A DNA stretch of 64,000 nt from Acidimicrobiaceae bacterium (GCA_009837445.1 VXTM01000026.1:1-64000); one strand, 5' to 3'; shown: positions 40,871 to 50,774, numbered from the stretch's first letter. Notes: a model not told the origin generated them from the sequence alone. Numbers and translations are program-made.

Positions 40871-42064
40871 TTGGCCACGCTAGCTTCCCCACCGCCGACT
40901 TCCCCGGCGCCGGACTCGAACCTCTCGGGCCCTCCGGCGCCTCCATCCCGGTACCCGCGGCACCGGCGCCGGCTCCGCCCCCGAAGGCCCTGGCGACGGC
41001 TGTGGTGGTTCCTGGGGACGGCCTTCGTATTGGCCGTGGCGGCCCTGGTCGGGTCCTTCTTCGTGCCGGCCCAGTGGGCCGGGCGGTTGATTCCCGGCGA
41101 CTCGTTGGTCGACTCCGAGGCAGTGGCCTTCCTACCCGGCACGGCCCTCACCACATCAAACCGGATCGAGGCCGACGGCATTGAGGTGTACGAGTCCGAC
41201 GGGGAGATCCTGCTGCTCACCGTGTCGATCGACAGCGAGCTGTCAGTCGTCGACTGGATCAGGTCCTCCGTCGACGATGCCATCGAATTGCGCAGCCGCG
41301 AGTCGGTGTTCGGCGACCGGTCCAACCAGGAGCAGCGCGAGTTCAACCGGCACTTGATGAGCAGCGCCAAGGACACGGCCACGATCGTGGCCCTGGAGCG
41401 CCTGGGCGTTCACGTCGCGAACTTCACTGGCGTGGTGTTCGTGGAGGCGGTCTCGGGCGGCCCGGCCGACGGTGTGCTGGAGGGCACCGACGTGATCCTG
41501 GAGATCGACGGCCTGCCGGTCACCACCGTCGAGTCGTTGCGGGCCGTGCTGGCCGACCTTGATCCGGGCACGACGGCAACTGTCACGGTGGAGAACTCCG
41601 AGACGGAGGAGCGGCGCGACGTGGAGCTCACGCTCGGCGTCCATCCCGACAGCGGAGGGGCGTACATCGGGGTGAGCGGCGTGGCCGAGCGCGTCGAGAG
41701 GTCCCCGCTCCCCTTCGAGATCGACATCAGCTCCGGCAACGTGGGAGGCCCCTCCGCCGGTCTGGCCTTCACCCTGCTCGTGCTTGATGTCCTCACGCCG
41801 GGCGAGCTGACGGGGGGCAAGCGGGTGGCGGTCACCGGCTCGATCCGCCTCGACGGCTCGGTCGGCGATGTGGGCGGGGTGGCCCAGAAGTCGGTGGCGG
41901 CCCGGCGGGCGGGTGCCGAGATCATCATGGTGCCCGCAGCTCTCGTGGACGAGGCCCGATCGGGTGCGGGCGATGTGCCGGTGGTGGGGGTCGAGGACCT
42001 CGAGGACGCGCTGGAGGCGCTGGCGGCCGAGGGGGGAGATCCGGTCGGGCTCCTGTACGGCTGA
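40871..42064 (+). CDS. membrane-anchored PDZ-Lon protease
   Basis: A 397-aa protein: basic cytoplasmic tail, one signal-anchor helix (WWFLGTAFVLAVAALVGSFFV, about 45-65), a PDZ domain (about 180-255, with VTTVESLRAVLADL) and a C-terminal Lon-type domain with catalytic Ser in GGPSAGLA and Lys in QKSVAARRAG. This is the YlbL/Rv3194c-like family, which degrades outer-leaflet or exported proteins. The start is TTG at 40871. It is co-oriented with the coiled-coil and UPF0182 genes, matching mycobacterial order. Confidence 0.9.
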   Translation: MATLASPPPTSPAPDSNLSGPPAPPSRYPRHRRRLRPRRPWRRLWWFLGTAFVLAVAALVGSFFVPAQWAGRLIPGDSLVDSEAVAFLPGTALTTSNRIEADGIEVYESDGEILLLTVSIDSELSVVDWIRSSVDDAIELRSRESVFGDRSNQEQREFNRHLMSSAKDTATIVALERLGVHVANFTGVVFVEAVSGGPADGVLEGTDVILEIDGLPVTTVESLRAVLADLDPGTTATVTVENSETEERRDVELTLGVHPDSGGAYIGVSGVAERVERSPLPFEIDISSGNVGGPSAGLAFTLLVLDVLTPGELTGGKRVAVTGSIRLDGSVGDVGGVAQKSVAARRAGAEIIMVPAALVDEARSGAGDVPVVGVEDLEDALEALAAEGGDPVGLLYG

Positions 42065-42238
42065 GCCCGCGCCGTCCTCGCGGGGGCCTGCACATGCCTG
42101 CCGCGGTGCCTACGGTCGCGGCTCGTGCTTCGATTGCAGCTTCTGGGCCGGGAGGTCAGCTCAGCCGGGTTATCGGCGCACCGCCAATAGGATTGGTCCC
42201 GTCGGCGGCCAGGTGACGGCGGCCGCGTCGGAGGAGCC

Positions 42239-43843
42239 ATGGCAAACGGCGAGGGACTGGATCCGGAAGTGGGGCTGGCCCCCGAAGAGCTCGAACGGGC
42301 CGATTTCGGCACGGTCCGCCGCGGCTTCGAGCCGGAGCCAGTGCGCAGGCGGCTGCGCGAGGCCGCCGCCGAAGTCCGCCGCCTCAATGGTCTGGTCGAC
42401 TCGCTCCAGCAGCGCCTCGCCGAGCTCGAGTCCGCCCCGCCGGACAAGATCGAGACGGCCCATGTGGTGGAGGCCCTGGGCGACGAGGCGGCCCGCGTGC
42501 TACAGGCGGCCCGGGATGCCGCCCGGGAACGGTTGTCGCGGGCCGAGGCCCAAGGCGATGAGATCACCGCTGAGGCCACCACGGCCGCGGCGGCCATCAT
42601 CGAGGAGAGCCGCGAGCAGGGCCGCGAACTCGTGGCCGAGGCCCGCACCGTGAGGGAGCGGATCCTCTCGGACCTGGCCTTCAAGCGCCATGCGCACCGG
42701 GTGGAGGTGGAGCAGCTCCGGGTCATCCGCGACCGCCTTCTGGAAGCGGTGTCGATCTGCCGCGAGGGTCTGGACGGCTGGATCGCGGACTTCGCTCAGG
42801 CGGGTCCCCAGGCGGAGGCGGCGGCGGCAAGGGCCGGGCTGCTGGTGGCGGCCGAGCCCGAGCTCACCGTGGGCGAGATGGAGGCGGAGATCCGGGCTGC
42901 CCGCGCGGCGAAGCCGCCCCCGACCGAAGAGGCCGTAGAGGTCGCCACCGGCGTCGATGAGGCCACCGAGGCCCCGGAGCCCGAGGCCGACCAGGCCGAC
43001 CAGGAGGCCGGAGCCGAGCCCGCCGAACTCGAAGAGCTGGACGAGCTGGACGAAGAGCCTCCCTACCAGCCGGACGAGGCCGCCGACTTCGGGACCAGCG
43101 AGTACGTGGCGATAGTCGGCTACAAGGACAGGCCGCCCGAGCGGGCCGCGGTCGGTCTCTACGACGTGGAATCCGAGCCCCGCTTCGATCCCGACACCGG
43201 ACAGGGCGCCCCGTACGAGCACGAGATGGGTGCGCAGGCCCATCCGGCCACGGAGACGGAGCCCGAGCCCGCGGCGGACGCGGGCGCGATATTCGCCCGC
43301 CTGCGGACGATCACGAGCCAGCCGGTGTCCGGACCGCCCGGCGAGGAGGACAACGGCGAGGGATCGCAGTCCCAGGATCCCCCCGGCGCAGCACCGGCCG
43401 GGGCGTCTGGGCCCGACGACCTTGTGGGCGCGGCCCGAGCCGTCGCCGTGGGCGGTATCGCCCGCAGGCTCAAGCGGCTGGTGGTGGACGAGCAGGGCGA
43501 GCTGCTGGACTCGTTGCGGCGAGGCGGATCCCGGGCCGTGCGCAACCTGATCTCCGCCGATGCGGGGCTCTACACCCGCGCCGTGGTGGAGCCGCTGCAG
43601 GACTTCGCGTCCGACATCGACGTCAGCATCGACGACATCGACATGAAGGCGGCCGCCTCTGCGATCGTGTCGGTTCTGGTGGAACCGGCCCGGGCCCGCC
43701 TCAGCCAGTTGGTCGACGAGACCGACGACCCCGACGAGCTTGCACGGGCGGTGCGCTCCATCTACCGGGAGTCGCGTTCGCGCCGGGCTGAGGCCGCCGC
43801 CGAAGCCGCCCTCTCTGCTGGCTGGTCAGAGACGGTATCGTGA
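42239..43843 (+). CDS. DivIVA-like coiled-coil protein with long acidic linker
   Basis: A 534-aa protein. The N-terminus (DFGTVRRGFEPEPVRRRLREAAAEV) resembles the DivIVA/GpsB motif that binds membranes, then a coiled coil (about 40-190) rich in Glu/Ala/Arg. Residues 210-400 are acidic, Pro/Ala-rich and probably disordered; a helical C-terminal domain (about 410-520) follows. DivIVA-type proteins mark poles and septa and guide wall growth in Actinobacteria. The long linker is unusual. It is followed six bases later by the UPF0182 gene. Confidence 0.72.
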   Translation: MANGEGLDPEVGLAPEELERADFGTVRRGFEPEPVRRRLREAAAEVRRLNGLVDSLQQRLAELESAPPDKIETAHVVEALGDEAARVLQAARDAARERLSRAEAQGDEITAEATTAAAAIIEESREQGRELVAEARTVRERILSDLAFKRHAHRVEVEQLRVIRDRLLEAVSICREGLDGWIADFAQAGPQAEAAAARAGLLVAAEPELTVGEMEAEIRAARAAKPPPTEEAVEVATGVDEATEAPEPEADQADQEAGAEPAELEELDELDEEPPYQPDEAADFGTSEYVAIVGYKDRPPERAAVGLYDVESEPRFDPDTGQGAPYEHEMGAQAHPATETEPEPAADAGAIFARLRTITSQPVSGPPGEEDNGEGSQSQDPPGAAPAGASGPDDLVGAARAVAVGGIARRLKRLVVDEQGELLDSLRRGGSRAVRNLISADAGLYTRAVVEPLQDFASDIDVSIDDIDMKAAASAIVSVLVEPARARLSQLVDETDDPDELARAVRSIYRESRSRRAEAAAEAALSAGWSETVS

Positions 43844-43849
43844 TCGGCA

Positions 43850-46765
43850 GTGCGCACCGTTTCCCCCTCCCCCGCCGGCGGCCGACCGCGTTTCGGCACT
43901 AGAAGAACCCGAATAATCGCCCTGCTGGTAGCCGGCGGCCTTCTGGCCCTGCTGCTGTCGCTGCGGGGCATCGCCCGCTTCTACACCGACTACCTCTGGT
44001 TCGACTCGCTCGACCGGACCGACGTGTGGGGGCGGGTCCTGCTGGCCAAGGTCGCGCTGTTCGTGATCTTCGCGGTGGCGTTCTTCATCCTGATCTGGAT
44101 CAACCTGATGATCGTGGAGCGGCTCGCGCCGAAGGTGCGGCCGCCCGGACCCGAGGAGGAGCTCCTCAGCCGCTACCACTCCATGGTCTCGGGCCGCAAC
44201 CGGCTCGTGCGCTTGGCGGTGTCGGTGCTCTTCTCGCTGCTGGCCGCGTCGGGCGTGTCCAACCAGTGGGAGGAGTGGCTGCTCTTCGTCAACCGCAAGG
44301 ACTTCGGCGTAACCGACCCGCTGTTCAACACCGACATCGGCTTCTACGTCTTCCGGCTTCCGTTCCTGTCGTTCCTGGTCAACTGGGGCTTCGCCGCGCT
44401 CATGATCCTGCTGGTGGTGGTCGGCATCGGCCACTACCTGCACGGCGGCATCAGGCTCCAGGTCACGCCGGGGTCGCAGCGGGTGCTGCCCTCGGTGAAG
44501 GTCCACCTGTCGGCCATCCTGGCCGGGCTGGCGCTGGTGAAGGCGGCCGACTACTGGCTGTCCCGCTACGAGCTGACTGTGTCGGGCCGGGGCGTGGTCG
44601 ACGGCGCCCTCTACACCGACGTGAATGCCAAGCTCCCCGCGCTCAACCTGCTGCTGCTCATCTCGCTGGCCGCGGCCGTGCTGCTGATAGTGAACCTGCG
44701 CCGCCGGGGCTGGGTGCTGCCGGTGCTGGCCGTGGTCCTGTGGGCCTTCACCTCCCTGCTGGCTGGCAGCATGTACCCGGCGTTCGTCCAGCGGTTCCAG
44801 GTGGACCCCAACACCACCGACCGCGAGTCGGTCTACACCGACCGCAACATTGCGGCCACCCGATCGGCCTACGGGCTCGTGCCCGATGCCGATGTCGCGC
44901 TGGAAGTGTTCGACTACACCGAGAACCCGTCGCCCGCGCAGCTGCGGACCGCGGCCCAGACGGTCCGCAACGCCCGGATCCTCGATCCGCTGACCCTCAC
45001 CGACACCTTCGAGAAGGACCAGGGCGAGCGGGACTTCTACCGCTTCTCATCGGTGCTCGACGTCGACCGCTACGAGGTGGACGGCGAGCTGACCCAGGTG
45101 GTGCTGGCCGCCCGCGAGCTGAACCTGAGCGAACTGGGCTCCTGGGAGCGCCAGCATGTGGCCATCACCCACGGCTATGGAGCCGCCGTCGCCCGGGCCA
45201 ACGTGACCGACGTCCGGGGCAGCCCGGTGTTCATCACCGGCGGCCTCCCCGTCGAGGTGGACCCGGCGATCGGCCTGGAGCTGGAGCAGCCGCAGATATA
45301 CGTGGGCGAGAATCTCGAGGGCTACGCGCTGGTGGGGGCCACCCGTGACGAGGTCGACTACGTGGACGGCCAGGGCAACGAGGAGAGCTTCCGCTACGAC
45401 GGCGAGGGCGGCGTCAACATGGGGTCGTTCCTGCGCCAGACCGCCTTCGCGCTGCGCTTCGGGCAGCTCGACCCGCTGATCTCCGACTTCGTCGCGGGCG
45501 ACACCCGCATCATCTACATCCGCGATGCGCAGGACCGGGTGCGCAGCGTCGCCCCGTTCCTCGAATTCGACTCCGACGCCTATCCGGTGGTGTTCGAGGG
45601 CCGCATCCACTACGTGCTCGACGCCTACACCACCACCGACCGCTACCCGTACTCCCAGAGCGCCGACACCAGCGGCCTGGGTTCCGCGTCGGAGCTGGCC
45701 GGCGCCGGCGCCAACTACATCCGCAACTCGGTGAAGGCCGTGGTCGACGCCTACGACGGCGATGTGACGCTGTACGTCATGCCGGTGCGGGACCCCATCG
45801 TCGAGGCGTGGCAGTCGGCGTTCCCCGACCTGTTCACCGACTTCTCGGAGATGCCCGACGGCCTGCGCGACCATCTGCGCTTCCCGACCGACTTGTTCAC
45901 GGTGCAGACCAACATGTGGGCGTCGTACCAGGTGTCGGACCCCGAGGCGCTGATCATCGGCACCGAACGCTGGGCGGTGGCCCAGGACCCGGGCCGCAGC
46001 GTGCTGGCCGGAGGCACCGCCGAGGCCGTGGTCGGCGAGCGGGGCCTGCTGACCAGCCGTGAGCGGCGGGTGCCGGCCTACTACTCGCTGATCCAGCTCC
46101 CCGGCGAGGACGACGCCTCGTTCGTGGCCCTGCGCTCGTTCGTGCCCACCTCCGACGACGACAGCCGCAAGGAGTTGACCGCCTTCATGGTAGGCGAGAC
46201 CGTCTCCGACGGGACGTCGAGGCTGGTGTCCTACGAGATGTCGAACCTGCTGGCGCCGGGTCCGGCCATCGTGGCGTCCAACATCTCCACCAACCCCGAC
46301 ATCAGCCGGGAGCTGACGCTGCTCAACGACCAGGGCTCGCTGGTCGACTTCGGCGACATGCTGCTGCTGCCGATCGAGGACTCGTTGCTGTATGTGCGGC
46401 CGATGTACGTGCGGGCCCAGGGAACCCAGATCCCGCTGCTGGCCGGGGTGATCGCCTCTGTCGGCAACCGCACCGCGCTGGGCAAGACGCTGGGCGAAGC
46501 CCTCTCCGACCTCTACCCGGGCACCGACTTCGAAGGGGTGGTGCTGCCGCCGATAGTCACCGACGGCGACGTTCCCCTAATCGACGACACCGGCCGCGAC
46601 GAGCCGGCCGACGACGGCGCCCAGCCCTCGGGCACGGACACGCCCTCAGTGGAGCTGGGTGACCTGACCCCGTCGGAGACCCAGCAGCTGATCGACGAGC
46701 TGGCCGAGCTGCGGCGCCGCCAGGACGAGATCCTGGCCCGCCTGCTGGAGCAACTCGAGAACTAG
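43850..46765 (+). CDS. UPF0182 family membrane protein
   Basis: A 971-aa protein of the UPF0182/COG1615 family, widespread in Actinobacteria and Cyanobacteria; function unknown. About seven transmembrane helices occupy residues 20-320 (for example TRIIALLVAGGLLALLLSL), followed by a large extracytoplasmic region (about 325-900) and an acidic, Gln-rich coiled tail (TPSETQQLIDELAELRRR). GTG start; six bases after the DivIVA-like gene. Confidence 0.9.
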   Translation: MRTVSPSPAGGRPRFGTRRTRIIALLVAGGLLALLLSLRGIARFYTDYLWFDSLDRTDVWGRVLLAKVALFVIFAVAFFILIWINLMIVERLAPKVRPPGPEEELLSRYHSMVSGRNRLVRLAVSVLFSLLAASGVSNQWEEWLLFVNRKDFGVTDPLFNTDIGFYVFRLPFLSFLVNWGFAALMILLVVVGIGHYLHGGIRLQVTPGSQRVLPSVKVHLSAILAGLALVKAADYWLSRYELTVSGRGVVDGALYTDVNAKLPALNLLLLISLAAAVLLIVNLRRRGWVLPVLAVVLWAFTSLLAGSMYPAFVQRFQVDPNTTDRESVYTDRNIAATRSAYGLVPDADVALEVFDYTENPSPAQLRTAAQTVRNARILDPLTLTDTFEKDQGERDFYRFSSVLDVDRYEVDGELTQVVLAARELNLSELGSWERQHVAITHGYGAAVARANVTDVRGSPVFITGGLPVEVDPAIGLELEQPQIYVGENLEGYALVGATRDEVDYVDGQGNEESFRYDGEGGVNMGSFLRQTAFALRFGQLDPLISDFVAGDTRIIYIRDAQDRVRSVAPFLEFDSDAYPVVFEGRIHYVLDAYTTTDRYPYSQSADTSGLGSASELAGAGANYIRNSVKAVVDAYDGDVTLYVMPVRDPIVEAWQSAFPDLFTDFSEMPDGLRDHLRFPTDLFTVQTNMWASYQVSDPEALIIGTERWAVAQDPGRSVLAGGTAEAVVGERGLLTSRERRVPAYYSLIQLPGEDDASFVALRSFVPTSDDDSRKELTAFMVGETVSDGTSRLVSYEMSNLLAPGPAIVASNISTNPDISRELTLLNDQGSLVDFGDMLLLPIEDSLLYVRPMYVRAQGTQIPLLAGVIASVGNRTALGKTLGEALSDLYPGTDFEGVVLPPIVTDGDVPLIDDTGRDEPADDGAQPSGTDTPSVELGDLTPSETQQLIDELAELRRRQDEILARLLEQLEN

Positions 46766-46767
46766 CT

Positions 46768-48300
46768 CTACGAACCGGTCGAGTCGGCGAAGATTCGGGC
46801 GTCCCGGGCCACGTCGCCCAGGGCGATGCGGGCCTCCTTGGCTGCGGTCGAGTAGCCGACGGCATCGAGGATGGGCATCAGCTCTCCCCGGCGTATGCGC
46901 ATCTCCACCGCGGCCGGGTCCACCAGCGACGGATGCTCCTCGCCCATGGCCTCGGCCAGCATCCGCAGTTCCTGGCGCAGTCCGGCGACGTAGTTGGCCA
47001 CCCGCCCCGACTTGCTGCCGGGATCGAGCCCCCGGGTGAGCCACTTGCTCTGGGTGGCCACACCGGTCGGGCATCGCCCGCTGTGACAGCGCTGGGCCTG
47101 GATGCAGCCGACCGCCATCATGGCCTCCCGCCCGACGTTGATCAGGTCGGCGCCGAGGGCCATCGCCACCATGGCGTCGGGCGCGAAGCCGAGCTTGCCC
47201 GAACCCCCGAACATGACGGCTTCGTTCAGGTCGACCTCAGCGAAGGCCTGGTAGACCTCGGCGAAGCCCACCCGGAACGGCAGCGAGACGTGATCGGTGA
47301 ACGTGAGCGGCCCTGCGCCGGTGCCGCCCTCGCCGCCGTCGACCACGACGAAGTCCGGGCCCCGGCCCGTGTCGGCCATGTGGGAGGCGAGTTCTGTCCA
47401 GAAGCGGCGGTCGCCGACCGCCGACTTGATGCCCACCGGCACCCCGGAGGCGTCGGCGATGCGCTCCACGAAGTCGACCAGGCCGGCGACGCCGTCGAAC
47501 TCGGGATGGTGGTTGGGGCTGCGCACGGTCACACCCACCGGCACGCCCCGGGCTTCGGCGATCTCCGGCGTGACCTTGGCCGCGGGCAGCACCCCGCCCA
47601 GGCCCGGCTTCGCTCCCTGGCTCAGCTTCAGCTCCACCGCCTTGACCGGGGCCGAGTCGAGGCTGGCCAGGAACGTGTCCATGCAGAAGCGCCCCTTGGT
47701 GTCGCGGGCGCCGAAGTACCCCGTGCCTAGCTGGAACACCAGGTCGGCGCCGTGGCGGTGGTAGTCGCTGATCCCGCCCTCGCCGGTGTTGTGGAGGCAC
47801 CCGGCTCCGGCCGCCCCCAGGTTGAGAGCCTCCACCGCCGGTCCCGACAGCGAGCCGTAGGACATGCCCGAGATGTTCACCACTGAATCGGGCCGGAACG
47901 CGCCGGGCCGGTTGCGCCAGGCTCCAAGCACCTTGGCCGCTCGCAGCTCACCGTAGGCGGCGTCGCAGCTCATTGGGAAGGCCGAGTGCCGGAAGAAGAC
48001 GTAGCCGTCGGCGTCGAGACGGTTGTCGGAGCCGAACCCGAAGTACGGGTTCTCCCGCTTGGCGGTGGCGTACACCCAGCGTCGCTGGTTGCGGTTGAAG
48101 GGCCGCTCCTCGTCGTTGTCGCTGACGATGTACTGGCGCAGCTCCGGACCGAACGACTCCAGCAGGTAGCGGAGATGGCCGATGATCGGGAAGTTGCGCA
48201 GGATGGCGTGGCGCTTCTGCACAACGTCGTACACGGTCGTGACGATGAGCAGGGCCCCCACCGCGGCCAGCGCCCACAGCCACCAGTTCATGCGTCGCAC
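46768..48300 (-). CDS. glutamate synthase-like FMN/iron-sulfur protein
   Basis: A 510-aa protein of the FMN-binding glutamate synthase family (GltB2-like). An N-terminal membrane helix (NWWLWALAAVGALLIVTTVYDV) precedes a TIM barrel with the FMN/2-oxoglutarate elements NISGMSYGSLSG and VDGGEGGTGAGP. The 3Fe-4S cysteines lie in CIQAQRCHSGRC. Unlike GltB there is no glutaminase domain. The membrane anchor suggests coupling to a membrane electron donor. GTG start, with ATG three codons later. It is divergent from the APC permease across a palindrome. Confidence 0.88.
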   Translation of the reverse strand: MRRMNWWLWALAAVGALLIVTTVYDVVQKRHAILRNFPIIGHLRYLLESFGPELRQYIVSDNDEERPFNRNQRRWVYATAKRENPYFGFGSDNRLDADGYVFFRHSAFPMSCDAAYGELRAAKVLGAWRNRPGAFRPDSVVNISGMSYGSLSGPAVEALNLGAAGAGCLHNTGEGGISDYHRHGADLVFQLGTGYFGARDTKGRFCMDTFLASLDSAPVKAVELKLSQGAKPGLGGVLPAAKVTPEIAEARGVPVGVTVRSPNHHPEFDGVAGLVDFVERIADASGVPVGIKSAVGDRRFWTELASHMADTGRGPDFVVVDGGEGGTGAGPLTFTDHVSLPFRVGFAEVYQAFAEVDLNEAVMFGGSGKLGFAPDAMVAMALGADLINVGREAMMAVGCIQAQRCHSGRCPTGVATQSKWLTRGLDPGSKSGRVANYVAGLRQELRMLAEAMGEEHPSLVDPAAVEMRIRRGELMPILDAVGYSTAAKEARIALGDVARDARIFADSTGS

Positions 48301-48307
48301 GCTAATA

Positions 48308-48360
48308 CCGAAATCCCTGTAGTTGAGGACCGCTGAAGTCCTTGCCGACAGGAATCTCGG
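48308..48360. repeat. symmetric nested palindrome, CCGAAAT family
   Basis: Outer arms CCGAAATCCCTGT (48308-48320) and ACAGGAATCTCGG (48348-48360) pair at 11 of 13 positions; inner arms AGGAC and GTCCT pair perfectly around a 7-base loop; each junction is a 5-base spacer. It lies between divergent genes. Could be a REP-like element, an RNA structure in the APC leader, or an operator. Confidence 0.75.
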
Positions 48361-48442
48361 TGGGAGACCGGCCGCCGGCCGGCGTTGAGCGTGGGGAGCG
48401 GGCCGGGTTAGGTTTGGGAATGGCCCAGCCGGTGAGAGGCAT

Positions 48443-50539
48443 GTGAACGAGCGCGCCGCCGGCGGGCCGGGCAGGGGGCTGGCCCGCTCGCTGGGTCTCC
48501 GTCATGTCTTCGTGCTGAGCACCGGGGCGATGCTCAGCTCGGGCCTGTTCCTGCTGCCTGGCCTGGCCGCGGCCGAGGCCGGGCCCAGCGCGGTGCTGGC
48601 CTACGCCCTGGCCGGCGTGGTGGCCGTGCCCGCCATGCTGAGCGTGGCCGAGCTGTCTACGGCCATGCCCCGGGCCGGGGGCGCCTACTACTTCCTGGTG
48701 CGGGCCTACGGTCCGGCGGTGGGGACCGTCTCGGGAATGGCCACCTGGCTGTCGCTGGTGCTCAAGGACGCCTTCGCGCTGGTCGGGATGAGCGCCTACC
48801 TCAACCTCGTCCTCGACGTGCCGGCCAAGCCGCTGGCCGTGGTGCTGATCGCGGGCTTCACTTGCGTCAACATCGTGGGCACCAGGGCCTCAGCGCTGGT
48901 GCAGATGCTGCTGGTGGGCTTCGTGCTGGCCGTGATGGGCTGGTTCGTGGCGGCCGGCCTGTGGGGTGCGGGCTCGGGCGCCGGCGACGGCCGGCTGGAG
49001 CCCGTCTTCGCCGACGGTGTGGGCGGGCTGGTGAGCGTGGTCGGGCTGGTGTTCGTGTCCTACGGCGGGCTCACCAAGGTGGCCAGCGCGGCCGAGGAGA
49101 TCAACGACCCGTCCCGCAACATCCCGCTGGGGATGGCGCTGTCGCTGCTGGTGAGCACCGCCCTGTACACGCTCGGGGTGCTGGTGGCGGTGGCCGTGGT
49201 GCCGCCGACGGAGCTGCACGACGACTTGGCTCCGATCTACACCGCGGCGGTGGAGGTTCTGCCCACTGCGGGGGCGGTGCTGGTGGCGCTGGCCGCGCTG
49301 GCCGCCTTCTCGTCGGCCACCAACGCCGGGATCCTGGCCGCGGGCCGCTACCCGCTGGCCATGAGCCGCGACCGGCTGGTGGGCGAGCGGCTCGGGCGCC
49401 TCAACCGGTTCAACACCCCGGCCTGGGGGGTGGCTCTCACCGGGGTGGGGATGGCGGTGGTGGTGCTGGCCTTCGACGTGGCCGCCATCGCCAAGGTGGC
49501 CAGCGCTTTCGTGCTGTTGACGCTGGCGTTAGTGAACTCGGCGGTGCTGGTGCTGCGGGCGTCGCGCATCGCCTCCTACGCACCGGGGTTCACCGCCCCG
49601 CTGTTCCCCTACCTGCAGCTGGCCGGCATCGTCATCGACGTGTACCTGATCGTCGAGCTGGGCGCGACGGCCATGCTGCTGACCGGGGCGTCGGTGGTAC
49701 TGGGGGTGGTCGGGTACCTGTTCTACGGCCGGACCCGGTCGATGCACGGCGGGGCCATCTACCACGTGTTCGAGCGCTGGGGGCAGCTGGTGGACCGGGG
49801 CCTGGACCGCGAGCTGAGCGCCGCGGTGCAGAGCCACGGGGTGCGGGCCGGTGACGAGTACCCGGGGCTGATCGCCCGGGCCGCGGTGGTGAGCATCCCG
49901 CAGGGCACCGATATCAACGAGGCCGCGGTGCGGGCCTCGGAGGTGCTGTCGACCCAGACGAACGTGGACGTGTCCACGGTGACCGACCGGTTCCTGGAGT
50001 CGGGCTCACTGTGGATCCAGCCCTCGGAGCTGCATCCCACAGCCACGCCGGTGGCCTTCTTCGACACTGACGACGACTACCTGGTGATCGTGCGGGCCGC
50101 GGGCGGAATCCGGATCCCGGCGGCCTGGGGTGGTCGGGACGAGCAGGTGAAGGCGCTGTTCTTCCTGGCCGGGTGCAGCGCCGAGCCGGGCCGGGTGCTG
50201 CGCCTCGCCGGCGAGTTGGCCGCCTACCTGCACTCGGACCGGGCCGAGGCGGTGGCCGAAGCCGCCTACGAGGCCGAGGTCAAGGAGGCCCTGCTGCCGG
50301 ACCTGTCGATCGGCCAGTACCCGCTGATGCCGGAGCTGTCGACGGCTGCGCTGATAGGGCGCCGGGTGGGCGGCCTCACCATCGACAGCGGCTTCTTCCT
50401 GGAGGCGGTCAGCCGCGAGGGCCGGGTGCTGCGGGCCGAGTCGGACCTGGTGCTGGAGGCCGACGACCAGATCACCGTGCTGGGCCCGCTCGACGGCCTT
50501 CCCGACGTGGACGGCGTGGCCCGGGTCCTAGCCGACTGA
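48443..50539 (+). CDS. APC-family permease with RCK_C-type tail
   Basis: A 698-aa protein. Residues about 10-420 are an amino acid-polyamine-organocation transporter with about 12 transmembrane helices (starting RHVFVLSTGAMLSSGLFLLPG). Residues about 450-610 are a cytoplasmic domain related to universal stress proteins, and residues about 620-695 are a TrkA-C/RCK_C module (GGLTIDSGFFLEAVSREGRVL). Such tails gate transport in response to ligands, as in some bacterial APC and K+ transporters. Substrate unknown. GTG start preceded by GAGAGG. A palindrome stands upstream. Confidence 0.85.
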   Translation: MNERAAGGPGRGLARSLGLRHVFVLSTGAMLSSGLFLLPGLAAAEAGPSAVLAYALAGVVAVPAMLSVAELSTAMPRAGGAYYFLVRAYGPAVGTVSGMATWLSLVLKDAFALVGMSAYLNLVLDVPAKPLAVVLIAGFTCVNIVGTRASALVQMLLVGFVLAVMGWFVAAGLWGAGSGAGDGRLEPVFADGVGGLVSVVGLVFVSYGGLTKVASAAEEINDPSRNIPLGMALSLLVSTALYTLGVLVAVAVVPPTELHDDLAPIYTAAVEVLPTAGAVLVALAALAAFSSATNAGILAAGRYPLAMSRDRLVGERLGRLNRFNTPAWGVALTGVGMAVVVLAFDVAAIAKVASAFVLLTLALVNSAVLVLRASRIASYAPGFTAPLFPYLQLAGIVIDVYLIVELGATAMLLTGASVVLGVVGYLFYGRTRSMHGGAIYHVFERWGQLVDRGLDRELSAAVQSHGVRAGDEYPGLIARAAVVSIPQGTDINEAAVRASEVLSTQTNVDVSTVTDRFLESGSLWIQPSELHPTATPVAFFDTDDDYLVIVRAAGGIRIPAAWGGRDEQVKALFFLAGCSAEPGRVLRLAGELAAYLHSDRAEAVAEAAYEAEVKEALLPDLSIGQYPLMPELSTAALIGRRVGGLTIDSGFFLEAVSREGRVLRAESDLVLEADDQITVLGPLDGLPDVDGVARVLAD

Positions 50540-50628
50540 CCCCTTCGCCGTTGGCTGGCGGGCTTGCTCGTGCCGCCTCTGTGGACGGGCATCAGGGCTG
50601 GTGACCGTCTCGCGGTCTCGCTGACTCC

Positions 50629-50675
50629 TTCTTAACGTAGTTGTGCCGCCCTGATGCGTACATCTACGTTAAGAA
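50629..50675. repeat. perfect 12-bp inverted repeat
   Basis: TTCTTAACGTAG (50629-50640) and CTACGTTAAGAA (50664-50675) are exact reverse complements around a 23-base spacer, in AT-richer DNA, 90 bases after the APC stop and 100 before the SDR start. Could be a terminator-like stem or a dimeric regulator site for the SDR gene. No T-run follows. Confidence 0.75.
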
Positions 50676-50774
50676 TGCGGGCTCGGGCATGTCGTCGGTG
50701 CGATTAGGACTGCGGGTTGGCGGTTCGGCCTCTAGGTTGTGCGGGTTGGCCGGCTCCGACCAAGGGGGACCGAC

